64,000 bases of DNA from Propionibacteriaceae bacterium P6A17 (lineage in GTDB: Bacteria; Actinomycetota; Actinomycetes; Propionibacteriales; Propionibacteriaceae), in the NCBI GenBank assembly GCA_000619965.1, contig JHVD01000002.1:124001-188000 (forward strand), read 5' to 3'. The notes under the pieces are model-generated. The model was not told where the DNA came from. It saw only the letters and a program-made list of their open reading frames with translations, and did no database searches. Made by a program: the position numbers and the translations under genes. This document shows, in pieces, positions 47,740 to 56,606 of this stretch; within the stretch, counting starts at the first letter, position 1; every line of letters starts with the position of its first letter.

Positions 47740-48234
47740 TCAGAGCGCGGCGAGGGCCGCGTCGTAGTCGGGCTCGGTGGTGGTCTCGGCCACCTGCTCG
47801 GTGTAGACGACGGTGCCGTCCGTGTCGATCACGACGACTGAGCGCGACAGCAGGCCCTCGAGCGGCCCGTCGAGGAAGGTGACGCCGTAGTCGGAGCCGA
47901 ACGAAGACCGGAACGCCGACGCGGTGACGGCCCGCTCGATGCCCTCCGCCCCGCAGAAGCGGCTCTGGGCGAACGGGAGGTCCTTCGAGACGTTGATGAC
48001 CGTCGTGGCCTCGAGGCCCGCCGCCTTCTCGTTGAAGGTACGCACGCTCATCGCGCACACGCCGGTGTCGACGGAGGGGAAGATGTTGAGGACGACCTTG
48101 GAGCCCGCGAAGTCGGAGAGCTTCACGGGGGCGAGGTCGGTGCCGACGAGCTCGAAGTCGGGTGCCTTGGTGCCGACGGCGGGAAGCTCGCCGGCGGAAT
48201 GGACGGGGTTGCCCTTGAACATGATGTCTGCCAT
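47740..48234 (-). CDS. tpx: Thiol peroxidase Tpx
   Basis: Atypical 2-Cys peroxiredoxin that reduces hydroperoxides with thioredoxin. 164 residues. Peroxidatic cysteine in [14 protein letters not shown] near 60, resolving cysteine in RFCGAEGIE near 94, and the Tpx-type start [16 protein letters not shown] 48234 is preceded by AAGGA eight bases away. Normal length. Confidence 0.95.
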   Translation of the reverse strand: MADIMFKGNPVHSAGELPAVGTKAPDFELVGTDLAPVKLSDFAGSKVVLNIFPSVDTGVCAMSVRTFNEKAAGLEATTVINVSKDLPFAQSRFCGAEGIERAVTASAFRSSFGSDYGVTFLDGPLEGLLSRSVVVIDTDGTVVYTEQVAETTTEPDYDAALAAL

Positions 48235-48346
48235 ACCCCGATCCTTGCCGACGTGCCGCCGGGAATCAACACCTCGCGCCGTCTCACATTGCGTGCACGG
48301 GCGTGTGATCCACCCGCGGTTCATCCTCGGGTGGTGAAGTTGACCC

Positions 48347-49285
48347 ATGAGTCGCAACCAGAACCTGCGCGAATACATCGAGGAGATGCGCGAGCAGGGT
48401 TTCACCGTCGCCGACGTGCACGGCGAGGACCCGTACCTGATCGATCCGCTCGGCAATCCCGTCGAGACTTGGCGTGACCGCTACCCCTATGACGCGCTGC
48501 TCGGCCGCGACGAGTACGAGCGGGAGAAGCGGGAGCTGCAGATCGAGCTGTTGAAGATGCAGTACTCGGCACAGGACAACGGCACGAAGCACATCATCAT
48601 CTTCGAGGGCCGCGACGCCGCAGGCAAGGGTGGCGCGATCAAGCGGTTCACGGAGCATCTCGACCCGCGTCGGGCGCGCACCGTCGCGCTCGGCGTGCCC
48701 ACCGAGCGCGAGAAGGGGCAGTGGTACTTCCAGCGATACATCCAGCACCTGCCGACGGCGGGCGAGATCGTCCTGTTCGACCGCTCCTGGTACAACAGGG
48801 CCGGCGTCGAACGCGTGATGGGTTTCTGCACCGACGAGGAGTATCGGACGTTCCTGCATCAAGCGCCGGTGTTCGAGGAGATGCTGCTGGAGTCGGGGAT
48901 CACGGTGACGAAGCTGTGGTTCTCGGTGACGCAGCGGGAGCAGCGGACGCGGTTTGCGATCCGTCAGATCGACCCCGTGCGTCAGTGGAAGCTCTCGCCG
49001 ATGGATCTCGAGTCCTTGGGGCGGTGGGACGACTACACGGCGGCGAAGTCGGCGATGCTGAAGTACACCGACACCGCGAAGGTGCCGTGGTACCGCATCA
49101 AGTCCAACGACAAGAAGCGTGCCCGCCTCAATGCGATGCGGCTGTTCCTCGACATCCACGACTACGACGGCAAGGACCCGTCGAAGATCAAGCCGACGGA
49201 TCCGCTCATCGTGACCCGTGGTCGCCACAACCACGCTGCCGACCCGACGTCGCCGATCCACGAGGGCGTCGAGGACACCGACTGA
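48347..49285 (+). CDS. ppk2: Polyphosphate kinase 2 family protein
   Basis: Uses polyphosphate to phosphorylate nucleoside mono- or diphosphates. 312 residues. Walker [11 protein letters not shown] near 84-93, Walker B/lid [16 protein letters not shown], and the PPK2 C-terminal [18 protein letters not shown]. The N-terminal ~60 residues are a helical extension. With PPK1 at 42337 the cell can both make and spend polyphosphate. ATG 48347 has no strong ribosome binding site. Subclass (NDP or NMP preference) is not certain. Confidence 0.95.
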   Translation: MSRNQNLREYIEEMREQGFTVADVHGEDPYLIDPLGNPVETWRDRYPYDALLGRDEYEREKRELQIELLKMQYSAQDNGTKHIIIFEGRDAAGKGGAIKRFTEHLDPRRARTVALGVPTEREKGQWYFQRYIQHLPTAGEIVLFDRSWYNRAGVERVMGFCTDEEYRTFLHQAPVFEEMLLESGITVTKLWFSVTQREQRTRFAIRQIDPVRQWKLSPMDLESLGRWDDYTAAKSAMLKYTDTAKVPWYRIKSNDKKRARLNAMRLFLDIHDYDGKDPSKIKPTDPLIVTRGRHNHAADPTSPIHEGVEDTD

Positions 49286-49336
49286 GCCGCGCTGGGGGAG
49301 GCGGGCCTCAGTCGGGCTGCTTGGGTGGTGGATTTG

Positions 49337-49352
49337 CCACCGTCTTCGGTGG
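49337..49352 (+). terminator. Possible terminator hairpin after ppk2
   Basis: CCACCG-TCTT-CGGTGG in the 149-base gap between ppk2 and the convergent immunity gene. The stem is short, and nothing else was seen in this gap. Confidence 0.4.
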
Positions 49353-49434
49353 AGGTTCTGCCAGTGGGGGGTTGGTGGGCTGGTTCGTGTGGATTTGTCG
49401 CTGGTGGGTGTGCTTGCTTGTGGTGGATCTGTGG

Positions 49435-49881
49435 TCAGATGTCGAGGGCGCGGCGGTGGACCCAGTTGGGGATGGTGCGTTGGTGGGCGTACTGTTCGAA
49501 GAGGGGTGCTGCTTGTTCGGCGGTCCAGACTTCTTCGGGGTGGACCATGGTGCTGCCGTGGTCCCAGACGATCTCTTCGGTTTCGTTGTCGGTGATGGGT
49601 TCGCGTCCGAGGATCCAGTGGGTGTATTCGCCGTTGTCGTGGGTGGCGCGGAGTTCGAGGGTCATGCGTTCGGCGGTGCCTGCGCACTGGAGGTAGTTGG
49701 TGAGTGATTTCGGGTGGGCGAACTCTTCGTTGGAGGGGTAGTGCCACAGGACGTAGGTCGTGGTCTTGCCAAGTTGCATGCGTTGCATGCCTGGTAGGAA
49801 GCCCCATTGGAGCTCAATTTCTGCCTGTACGGAAAGCTCTCCGTCGATTGTTGCCGCAGGGAGCCAGTTCATTGAGGTCAC
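49435..49881 (-). CDS. Imm1-like immunity protein
   Basis: 148 residues. The pattern NYLQCAGTAERMTLELRA, EYTHWILGREP, TEEIVWDHG, VHPEEVWTAEQAAPLFEQY and the closing TIPNWVHRRALDI resembles the Imm1 family of immunity proteins that guard polymorphic toxins in actinomycetes. It begins three bases after the toxin stop. GTG 49881 or ATG 49872 may start it. Base composition is less GC-rich than in flanking housekeeping genes, consistent with horizontal movement. Specific inhibition of the upstream nuclease-like protein is inferred from position. Confidence 0.75.
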   Translation of the reverse strand: MTSMNWLPAATIDGELSVQAEIELQWGFLPGMQRMQLGKTTTYVLWHYPSNEEFAHPKSLTNYLQCAGTAERMTLELRATHDNGEYTHWILGREPITDNETEEIVWDHGSTMVHPEEVWTAEQAAPLFEQYAHQRTIPNWVHRRALDI

Positions 49882-49884
49882 GAT

Positions 49885-50232
49885 CTAGACACACACTTTT
49901 CTAACGTTGTCATGCTTTGTCAGAGAGAACAACCTTGGTAATGATGATCTCTTGCCATCGAGGACGGCTCGGGCGGGGTTGCTGGCCGACACCAGTCCGT
50001 CGAATTCTCGTTGTTGGAGCGTGAGACGAGCACTACCGCTTTTCACCTCGAATGCAGTGTAGGTGCCATCCGGGTTCTTGGCGAGGCCATCGTAGAAGCG
50101 GCCGTGGGTTGAGCCCGGAACCGTGGACTTCACTTGTCGTCGCTCGATGGGCCCGTACCTTCGTTCCAGCAGATCCAACCGTCGTTGCTCTGCGACCTTG
50201 CCGCCGTCGGGGACCTTGATTCGCTCCATCAT
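49885..50232 (-). CDS. Nuclease-like toxin domain protein (stand-alone)
   Basis: 115 residues. After a basic helical start (MMERIKVPDGGKVAEQRRLD), the core HGRFYDGLAKNPDGTYTAFEVKSG, then LTLQQREFDGLV, resembles restriction-endonuclease-fold toxins: an Asp in FYDG, an E-x-K triad (FEVKSG) and a downstream glutamine. In other systems this module is the C-terminal tip of a long secreted protein. Here it is a separate gene overlapping the WXG100-like gene by four bases (ATGA). The AT-richer 3' end differs from neighbours. Activity and secretion are inferred. Confidence 0.65.
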   Translation of the reverse strand: MMERIKVPDGGKVAEQRRLDLLERRYGPIERRQVKSTVPGSTHGRFYDGLAKNPDGTYTAFEVKSGSARLTLQQREFDGLVSASNPARAVLDGKRSSLPRLFSLTKHDNVRKVCV

Positions 50233-50786
50233 GCTGCGGCTCCCAGCAGCTCGTTGATGGTCTGGTCGATGATCAGGTTGATGCCTGCGCTCGCGTCTGT
50301 CCTGATGAGTACGGTGACAGCGGCCGATGCGCCACCGGAGATGATCGCCGCGGCCAGGCTGATGGCGTCGAGGAGGATTTTCCCGATGACGACTACTCTC
50401 AGCGTCCGAATCAGCCCTGCCGCCAGCGAATAGGCGTTGGAGATCATGGGAGCGGTCGATGCCATCGAGCGCAGCGAGTTGAGGTTGGAGTCACTGGAGC
50501 CCATGTATGCGGCGACGGCTTCGGGCACAGGCCCCTCGTTGTTGTCGGTGACGTGCGCAAGCGCACGCTCCAGCGTCGCGATTTGGGCCTCTGCCTCGAC
50601 AACGTAGCCAGACCACCGCGCGGCCCACTGGTCGAGCACGCCCTCGTTGGTCTTCGGCCACTCGTAGCCGAGATAGTTCAGGATCTCGATGACGCGGTCC
50701 GTGAGCCATTGCTCAGGGTTCGCAGGGATCTGGATGTCATCGAACGACGGCCAACTGTCCGGCCAACTGAATCCCATCAGTACCAC
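50229..50786 (-). CDS. WXG100-like (CpnT N-terminal-like) protein with hydrophobic segment
   Basis: 185 residues. The start MGFSWPDSWPSFDDIQIP, then PEQWL and EWPKTNEGVLDQWAARWSGYVVEAEAQI, matches the WXG100-like N-terminal module of actinobacterial toxins such as CpnT, including paired aromatic and helical stretches. A hydrophobic, Ala/Ile-rich region follows (about 115-160). The polypeptide stops where a fused toxin domain would normally begin. It overlaps the upstream gene by ten bases and the nuclease-like gene by four. GTG 50786; the ATG at residue 4 is another option. Confidence 0.65.
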   Translation of the reverse strand: MVLMGFSWPDSWPSFDDIQIPANPEQWLTDRVIEILNYLGYEWPKTNEGVLDQWAARWSGYVVEAEAQIATLERALAHVTDNNEGPVPEAVAAYMGSSDSNLNSLRSMASTAPMISNAYSLAAGLIRTLRVVVIGKILLDAISLAAAIISGGASAAVTVLIRTDASAGINLIIDQTINELLGAAA

Positions 50787-51331
50787 CTCTCCGCGGCGCC
50801 GGCGATCAGGGAGTTGTCGTCCTCGGCGGCTTGGAAGTCCTTGCTGGTGTCGACCAAGGCGTCGGCCTCGCTCGTCAACCCGTCACGCAATGGGGCGATG
50901 AAGCCGTCGTGCATGACCCCCGAGAAGAGGGTGAGCATCAACGAGACGGCGGCGTCCACCGTCGAGGGTCCATCGGCCTCGCAAACACTCGCCCGGGCAG
51001 CCCCCAGCGCTCCGTACAGCTCCTTGAGGTCGGGAGTCGCCGTCTTGATGCCTTCGAGCTCCCGCTCGGCCCACTCCTGATAGGCCTCGTTGATCGTGCG
51101 CTGGATGACCGTCGCGATGGTGTCCGCGAACTCGTCCTCGAGCCACATCGGATCGAGCGTCGGGCCTTCGATGCGCCCCTCGCGGATCACGAGGGACACT
51201 TCACCGCCTGGGGAGCGCTTGTCCACGATGGTGCTCTCCCGAGGGCAGTCGCGGTGGTCGGGCAGCGCAGCGGCCTTGCCTGCCGCGAGCCCAATCTCCT
51301 CGAATGCTTCCCTGAACATTGCTTCGCTCAT
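50777..51331 (-). CDS. YbaB/EspC-like accessory protein of the toxin cassette
   Basis: 184 residues, no confident family. The N-terminal ~90 residues (GGEVSLVIREGRIEGPTLDP then a long charged helix) resemble the YbaB/EbfC-like proteins often encoded beside type VII secretion substrates. The C-terminal ~60 residues (TSEADALVDTSKDFQAAEDD) look like an EspC/WXG-type helical segment. First gene of the four-gene cassette. The ribosome binding site is weak. A role as partner or chaperone of the WXG100-like protein is inferred from position only. Confidence 0.6.
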   Translation of the reverse strand: MSEAMFREAFEEIGLAAGKAAALPDHRDCPRESTIVDKRSPGGEVSLVIREGRIEGPTLDPMWLEDEFADTIATVIQRTINEAYQEWAERELEGIKTATPDLKELYGALGAARASVCEADGPSTVDAAVSLMLTLFSGVMHDGFIAPLRDGLTSEADALVDTSKDFQAAEDDNSLIAGAAERWY

Positions 51332-51376
51332 GGCAATGCAGAGGAAAGCGTTCCGGGGTCAGCGCTTTTGACAAGT

Positions 51377-51397
51377 GCCGTCCCCAAAGGGGGCGGC
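51377..51397 (-). terminator. Terminator hairpin after putA
   Basis: GCCGTCCCC (51377-51385), loop AAA, GGGGGCGGC (51389-51397): nine pairs including one G-T. It separates putA from the toxin cassette, which is on the same strand. Confidence 0.65.
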
Positions 51398-51401
51398 AGC
51401 G

Positions 51402-54400
51402 TCACACCCGCAGGCCGACGAACCTCGGATCCGGGTTGCCGTACCGGTGCGCCGTGATGCTCACGGCCTGCTCGCGCAGGAACGGCAGCATCTCGAGCCG
51501 CCCCGACGTGGTGACCGGCTGGTCGTAGACCGCCACCGACGCGTCGCCGCCGAGCAGGCCGCGCAGCTCCGGGTCGCGCCCGACGACGCGGATCCGGCGG
51601 ATCCGATCCATGCCTTGGCCTGCGTTGAAGAACGTCGGACGGGCCAATCGTCGGTGGAACTCCTCGTCGCTCTCGACGACGCACGTCACCACGCACGGGA
51701 GCTGGGCCTGGCCGCCGGTGAGCGGCAGATGCGTCGACAGGCGGACCTTCGAGCCCGTGCGGATCGCGGCGCTGAGCACCCGCTGCACCTCCACCTGCCG
51801 GGCGTCGTCGGCGACGCGCACCAGCACCTCGCGCGTGGGCCGATAGCGCAGGACGTTGCGCTCCACACCGAGCGCGGACACGTCGCGCGCGACGCCGAAC
51901 TCCCGCTCCCACGTGCGCAGGTCGTCGTCCTGCGCCGCCCGCAGGAACATCGCGTCCGTGCCGTAGTGGGGCGCCTCCCAGTCGACGAGCGTCGAGAGGT
52001 AGTTCGGCCCGCCGGCCTTGGCACCTGGGCCCACCTGCGACGCTTTCCACCCGCCGAACGGCTGGCGTCGGACGATCGCGCCGGTGATGCCGCGATTGAC
52101 GTAGCAGTTGCCGGCCTCCACCTTCTCCAGCCAGCGTTCGACATGGCGCGGATCGAGCGAGTGCAGGCCCGCCGTGAGGCCGAAATCGGTGCCGTTTTGC
52201 ACCGCGATGGCTTCGTCGAGCGTGTCGACGTGGATCAGCGACAGGTGCGGCCCGAAGAACTCCGTCAGGTGCGTGTACGACCCGGGCCGCACACCCGCCC
52301 GCACGCCCGGCCGCCAGAGGCGACCCTCGTCGTCGAGACGCTTCGGCTCGAGCAGCCAGCGCTCGCCCGCCTCCAAGGTGGTGAGCGCGCGTTCGAGCTT
52401 GCCGGAGGCAGGTTCGATGACCGGCCCGACGTGCACCGTCGCGTCCTGCGGGTACCCCACCCTGAGTGTCTCGACGGCGTCCAGCACTTGGTCGAGGAAC
52501 CGCTTCGACGTGCCCACCGAGCCCACCAGGATGCCGAGCGAAGCGGCCGAGCACTTCTGCCCGGCGTGCCCGAAGGCGCTCTTCACGAGGTCGTTCGCGG
52601 CGAGGTCGAGGTCGGCGTCGGGCATGACGATGATGCCGTTCTTGCCGCTCGTCTCACCGAGGATCGTCAGCTCCGGCCGCCACGAGCCGAACATCGCGGC
52701 GGTCTCCGAGGAGCCCGTGAAGATCATCCTGCCGACGCGCTCGTCGGTGATGAGGGTCCTTGCCACATCCGACTCGCCCACCGGTGCGAAGTGCAGCACA
52801 TCCCGCGGCACGCCCGACGCCCACAGCGCTTCGACGAGCACCGCCGCCGTGCGCGGGGCTTGGGGCGCGGGCTTCAGGATGACCGCCGACCCCGTCGCCA
52901 GTGCAGCCACCACGCCGCCGCAGGGGATCGCGCACGGGAAGTTCCACGGCGGGACCACGAGGGTCAACGCCACCGGGTGCGCCGTCGCCTCCTCACACCG
53001 TTCGATCTCCAGCGACTGATCGGCGTAGTAGCGGCAGAAATCGATCGCTTCCGAGACCTCGACGTCGCCCTCGGCCATCGTCTTGCCGGTCTCCGAAGCC
53101 ATCACCTCGACGAGGTCCGCGCGGCGCCTCGCCAACTCGTCGGCGGCGGCATAGAGCACCCGACGACGCCCCTCGGCCCCGAGCTTTGCCCAGCCCGGCG
53201 CGGCCGCGACCGCAGCCGCGAGCAGCGGCTCGGCGTCGTCGACCCGCGACGCCTCCTCAACGAGCGCCGTCCCCAGCGGGGAGGCTGGAATCCGCCCGAC
53301 GATGCCCCTCGCCCACTCGCGGTTGGAGACAAGCGCGACGTCGGTGTCCGGCTCGTTGACGAAGCGTTCGGGACGCGGCCGGCCGTTGTCGGCGGCCCGG
53401 TCCTGTTCCCGGCGCGGGCGCGGGTCGCCGTCGGCATCCTCTTGTTCCATCAACGCGAGTGAGGCGCGGAAGCGGCCCTCCTCACGGGCGAAGGCATCCG
53501 ATTGGTCGAGACGGAACATCGCAGACATGAAGTTGTCTGGCGAGCCGTTCTCCTCGAGCCGGCGAATCAGGTAGGCCACGGCGGAGTCGAAGTCCTCGGG
53601 ATGCACGACCGGGGTGTACAAGACGATGCGCGGCACGTCGGCGCGCACCGCGTCGAGGTGCTCCTCCGCCATGCCCAGCAGCATCTCGACGTCGAGTGCG
53701 TCGAGGGTGCCGCGCCGGGAGGCCAGCTCGATCGCATACGCGAGATCGAACAGGTTGTGTCCGGCGACGCCGATCCGCACATGCGCGGAGTGCTCGGGGC
53801 GCAGCGCGAAGCCGAGCACGCGCTTGTAGTTGGCGTCGCTCGCCTCCTTCGACGGGCACACCGCCAGCGGCCAGCCGTGGGTGGCCGCGTCGACCCGCTC
53901 CATGGCGAGGTTGGCGCCCTTGACGAGCCGCACCTTGATGGGCGCCCCGCCGTCGGCCACTCGCGCCCGCGCGAAGTCGCTGAGCCGCCGCATCGCGCCG
54001 AGCGCGTCGGGCAGGTACGCCTGTACGACGATGCCGGCGTGCAGTGAACGAAACTCGGGCTTCGACAGCAACGCCTCGAACACGGCGAGCGTGAGCTCGA
54101 AGTCGCGGTATTCCTCCATGTCGAGGTTGATGAATTTTCCCTTGCCAGCGGCGATCCGGTAGAGCGGTGTGAGCCGATCCACGACCTCCGCGACCGTCTC
54201 GTCGAATGCCCACATGTTGAGCTGCGGCACCACCGAGCTCACCTTGATCGACACGTAGTCGACGTCGTCGCGGCTGAGGAGTACCTCCGTGCCGCGCAGC
54301 CGGGCCGCAGCCTGACGTCGGCCGAGGACGGCCTCGCCGAGCAGGTTCACATTGAGCTGCACGCCCTTGGAACGCAGCCTCGCGAGGTGTTGTCCCAGCC

Positions 54401-54767
54401 GACGATCGCTCGCGTCGATCACCAGGTGGCTCACCATCTGCCGCATCGCCGCCTTCGCCGCGGGCACGGTGACGGCCGGAAGCATCGACGACGCCAGCCC
54501 GCCAGCGCGCACCGCGGAGCGCAAGCCCATGCCCAGGAACTTCGGCGCGCGTCCGGCCAAGCGTGTGAACTCGCGCCCGGCGACCTGCGGATCCTCCGGG
54601 CGGATCACACGGTCGACGAAGTCGATCGCGAACTGCAGGCCCTCCGGATCCTGCAGCAGCGAAGCGAGCCGTTCGGCGGACTTGTCGCGGCGCGTCGTCC
54701 GCGGGGCGGCGAGCCAACGTCGGACACGCGCGACGGCGGCGTCTGCGAGATCATCGGTGAGCTGCAT
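51402..54767 (-). CDS. putA: Bifunctional proline dehydrogenase / glutamate-semialdehyde dehydrogenase
   Basis: Oxidises proline to glutamate in two steps. 1121 residues. The PRODH barrel (about 90-430) shows VDYVSIKVSS, INLDMEEYRD, VKGANLAMERVDA and an FVNEPDTD connector. The aldehyde dehydrogenase domain (about 490-960) has PWNFPCAIPCGG, GSSETAAM, the glutamate in LGETSGKN and the catalytic cysteine in GQKCSA near 739. A C-terminal ~150-residue extension follows. There is no N-terminal ribbon-helix-helix repressor domain. ATG 54767. Neighbours are unrelated. Confidence 0.96.
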   Translation of the reverse strand: MQLTDDLADAAVARVRRWLAAPRTTRRDKSAERLASLLQDPEGLQFAIDFVDRVIRPEDPQVAGREFTRLAGRAPKFLGMGLRSAVRAGGLASSMLPAVTVPAAKAAMRQMVSHLVIDASDRRLGQHLARLRSKGVQLNVNLLGEAVLGRRQAAARLRGTEVLLSRDDVDYVSIKVSSVVPQLNMWAFDETVAEVVDRLTPLYRIAAGKGKFINLDMEEYRDFELTLAVFEALLSKPEFRSLHAGIVVQAYLPDALGAMRRLSDFARARVADGGAPIKVRLVKGANLAMERVDAATHGWPLAVCPSKEASDANYKRVLGFALRPEHSAHVRIGVAGHNLFDLAYAIELASRRGTLDALDVEMLLGMAEEHLDAVRADVPRIVLYTPVVHPEDFDSAVAYLIRRLEENGSPDNFMSAMFRLDQSDAFAREEGRFRASLALMEQEDADGDPRPRREQDRAADNGRPRPERFVNEPDTDVALVSNREWARGIVGRIPASPLGTALVEEASRVDDAEPLLAAAVAAAPGWAKLGAEGRRRVLYAAADELARRRADLVEVMASETGKTMAEGDVEVSEAIDFCRYYADQSLEIERCEEATAHPVALTLVVPPWNFPCAIPCGGVVAALATGSAVILKPAPQAPRTAAVLVEALWASGVPRDVLHFAPVGESDVARTLITDERVGRMIFTGSSETAAMFGSWRPELTILGETSGKNGIIVMPDADLDLAANDLVKSAFGHAGQKCSAASLGILVGSVGTSKRFLDQVLDAVETLRVGYPQDATVHVGPVIEPASGKLERALTTLEAGERWLLEPKRLDDEGRLWRPGVRAGVRPGSYTHLTEFFGPHLSLIHVDTLDEAIAVQNGTDFGLTAGLHSLDPRHVERWLEKVEAGNCYVNRGITGAIVRRQPFGGWKASQVGPGAKAGGPNYLSTLVDWEAPHYGTDAMFLRAAQDDDLRTWEREFGVARDVSALGVERNVLRYRPTREVLVRVADDARQVEVQRVLSAAIRTGSKVRLSTHLPLTGGQAQLPCVVTCVVESDEEFHRRLARPTFFNAGQGMDRIRRIRVVGRDPELRGLLGGDASVAVYDQPVTTSGRLEMLPFLREQAVSITAHRYGNPDPRFVGLRV

Positions 54768-54885
54768 GCCCCCATGCTAAGGGGCCTCCGCAAGCGTGCG
54801 GCGGGAAGGGCGCACAGTGCCGGCACCGCGGCCGCGGGGAGCCGGGACAGTTGTTGCGTACTGCCTCACTGCATGCGATGGCTGG

Positions 54886-54891
54886 TACGCT
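54886..54891 (+). promoter_or_regulatory. -10 box TACGCT upstream of the lipoprotein/exporter operon
   Basis: TACGCT precedes the start region. It is nine bases from ATG 54901 and 54 bases from the better-supported GTG 54946. Confidence 0.4.
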
Positions 54892-54945
54892 CCTTGAGCA
54901 ATGGTGCGCGAGGGAGCACACCATCGAGCATGGGAGGAGACGGAC

Positions 54946-55536
54946 GTGGCACACGGTGCATCACGTCCCGGCCGTCGACGTCGGTGGCGCGCCGGAGCGT
55001 GGGGCGGGGCCGTGTTGTGCGCTGTCACGCTGTTGGCCGGCTGTGGGGCCGAGGAGGTTTCGGCGCCGCAGGCCGCCGTCGCGTCCAGCTACGACGACTA
55101 CGACGCGCTCTACCAAGATTGGGCTCCGCGCTACGTCGATTGCGTTCGCGCGGCCGGCGGGTCCGCCCGCATCCAACCGCATGACAACTCCATCTTGGAT
55201 CCCGTCGTGCCGGGTCGCTCTCAGATCGAAGGGCTCGACGCGCAGTGTGTGGCCAAGGTGGGCCCCGCGCCCGAAGGGCCTCCGGTCAGCGAGTCGTTCC
55301 TCGTCGGGATGTATGAGCTGTACCAGCGTCAGGCGGAGTGTCTGCGGGGAGCGGGCTACCAGGTGCCCGAGGCGCCCTCGCGGCAGGTGTGGGTCGAGAC
55401 CTACGGCGCAGACAGTTGGTTTCCGCTCGTCGAGATCCTGCGCTCGGGCGTGGGCGCGGAGGAGGCGGATCACTTGTGCCCTCAGCCTTCGCCCAATGAA
55501 GCCGAGAAGCTCGGTCGGGAACTCACGGGCAAATGA
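54946..55536 (+). CDS. Cysteine-containing lipoprotein, unknown function
   Basis: 196 residues from GTG 54946, chosen for the GGGAGGAGA site before it. ATG 54901 would add 15 residues ahead of the signal. A twin-basic, hydrophobic signal ends LLAGCGAEE. The mature part has four cysteines spread as YVDCVRAAGG, DAQCVAKVG, AECLRGAGY and HLCPQP, possibly two disulfides, and is otherwise polar. It resembles small actinobacterial lipoproteins found beside ABC exporters. It overlaps the adaptor gene by four bases. Confidence 0.8.
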   Translation: MAHGASRPGRRRRWRAGAWGGAVLCAVTLLAGCGAEEVSAPQAAVASSYDDYDALYQDWAPRYVDCVRAAGGSARIQPHDNSILDPVVPGRSQIEGLDAQCVAKVGPAPEGPPVSESFLVGMYELYQRQAECLRGAGYQVPEAPSRQVWVETYGADSWFPLVEILRSGVGAEEADHLCPQPSPNEAEKLGRELTGK

Positions 55537-56606
55537 CCAAGGCAACCTCGAGTCGTCGCCGCGCGGTCGTGACCGTCGTCTGGGCCCTGAGTGCGGCCGC
55601 GGCACTGGGTGTGGGCTACTGGGCGGGCCGTAGCGCGTCGACCCCGCCGAGTGTGCAGACGGAGGCTCCCCTCACGACGGCCGTCGCGGCCCGCGAGGGG
55701 AGCCTCGGTCAGCGTCTGGCCTACGCCGTCAATGCGCAGTGGCCCACTTCGACGATCCCCGCTTCCGGCGCTGGGACCATCACGCAACTCGAGCTGGCCG
55801 CGGGCACGACGCTGGAGGCCGGGGACACCGCGCTCACGGTCGATCTACGGCCGGTCGTCGTCGCCGAGGGTACGGTGCCGATGTTTCGTGATCTCGCACC
55901 GGGTTCGGCCGGCGCCGACGTGGACCAGCTCCGACGACTGTTGCGCTCCGAGGGGGCCGACGTGGCGGCCGCTGGCAAGTACGATGCCGCGCTGGAAGCT
56001 GCGGTTCGACGCTGGCAGGGGAAGCTGGGTATCGAGCAGTCCGGGACGGTCGGTGCTGGCGACGTCGTCTTCCTTCCCCGGCTCCCGGCGACGGTCGTCC
56101 CGGCAGATGAGGTCACCGTCGGCGCAAAGATCGCTCCGGGCCAGGCGCTGCTTGCGGTGCCGCAGGCCCAGCCGACGCTCACACTGCAAGTCGGGCCCGA
56201 GCACGTCCCACTCGTCCCCGTGGGCGCAATCGTGGAAGTCGCCATCGGTGACCAGCGCCGCGTGTTTGAAGTGCAGACGGTCGAACCCGTGCCGGAGTCC
56301 ACCACAGTGTTGGCCACGCTGTCCGGCAGGGACGGAGGGCCGGTGTGCGAGGGCGACGACTGCGCAGACCTCGTCGCCCCGGGCGGGTCGAACGTGCTGG
56401 CGGGGCAGGTGGTCGTCGTGCCGGAGACGACGGGGACGCTGCTGCCCGACGCGGCAGTGCACACCCAGCCCGACGGCAGCCAGGCGGTCACCCTCGAGGA
56501 CGGCCAAGTCGTCGTCGTCAACGTGTTGGCGGCATCGGAGGGGATGGTCATCGTCGACGAGGTCGAGCCCGGGCAGCGAGTCCTCCTCGAGGCCACGCGA
56601 CGATGA
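55533..56606 (+). CDS. Membrane-fusion adaptor with peptidoglycan-binding domain
   Basis: 357 residues. One N-terminal membrane segment (about 12-30) leads to a HlyD/efflux-adaptor-like region (AYAVNAQWPTSTIPASGAG) with a lipoyl-like part. A peptidoglycan-binding-1 domain is inserted near 120-165 (GADVDQLRRLLRSEGADV, KYDAALEAAVRRWQGKLG). Beta-rich barrel segments follow (VTVGAKIAPGQALLAVP) to the C-terminus. In monoderm actinomycetes such adaptors link an ABC exporter to the cell wall. It overlaps the ATPase gene by four bases. Confidence 0.85.
   Translation: MTKATSSRRRAVVTVVWALSAAAALGVGYWAGRSASTPPSVQTEAPLTTAVAAREGSLGQRLAYAVNAQWPTSTIPASGAGTITQLELAAGTTLEAGDTALTVDLRPVVVAEGTVPMFRDLAPGSAGADVDQLRRLLRSEGADVAAAGKYDAALEAAVRRWQGKLGIEQSGTVGAGDVVFLPRLPATVVPADEVTVGAKIAPGQALLAVPQAQPTLTLQVGPEHVPLVPVGAIVEVAIGDQRRVFEVQTVEPVPESTTVLATLSGRDGGPVCEGDDCADLVAPGGSNVLAGQVVVVPETTGTLLPDAAVHTQPDGSQAVTLEDGQVVVVNVLAASEGMVIVDEVEPGQRVLLEATRR

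Noticed and set aside
49286-49434. A possible short gene in the gap between ppk2 and the immunity gene
   Set aside because: The stretch is GGT/GTG-rich low-complexity sequence with a small hairpin and no coding signal.
51375-53462. A 695-codon plus-strand frame opposite putA
   Set aside because: PutA is intact on the other strand; this frame is Arg/His/Gly-rich with no motif.
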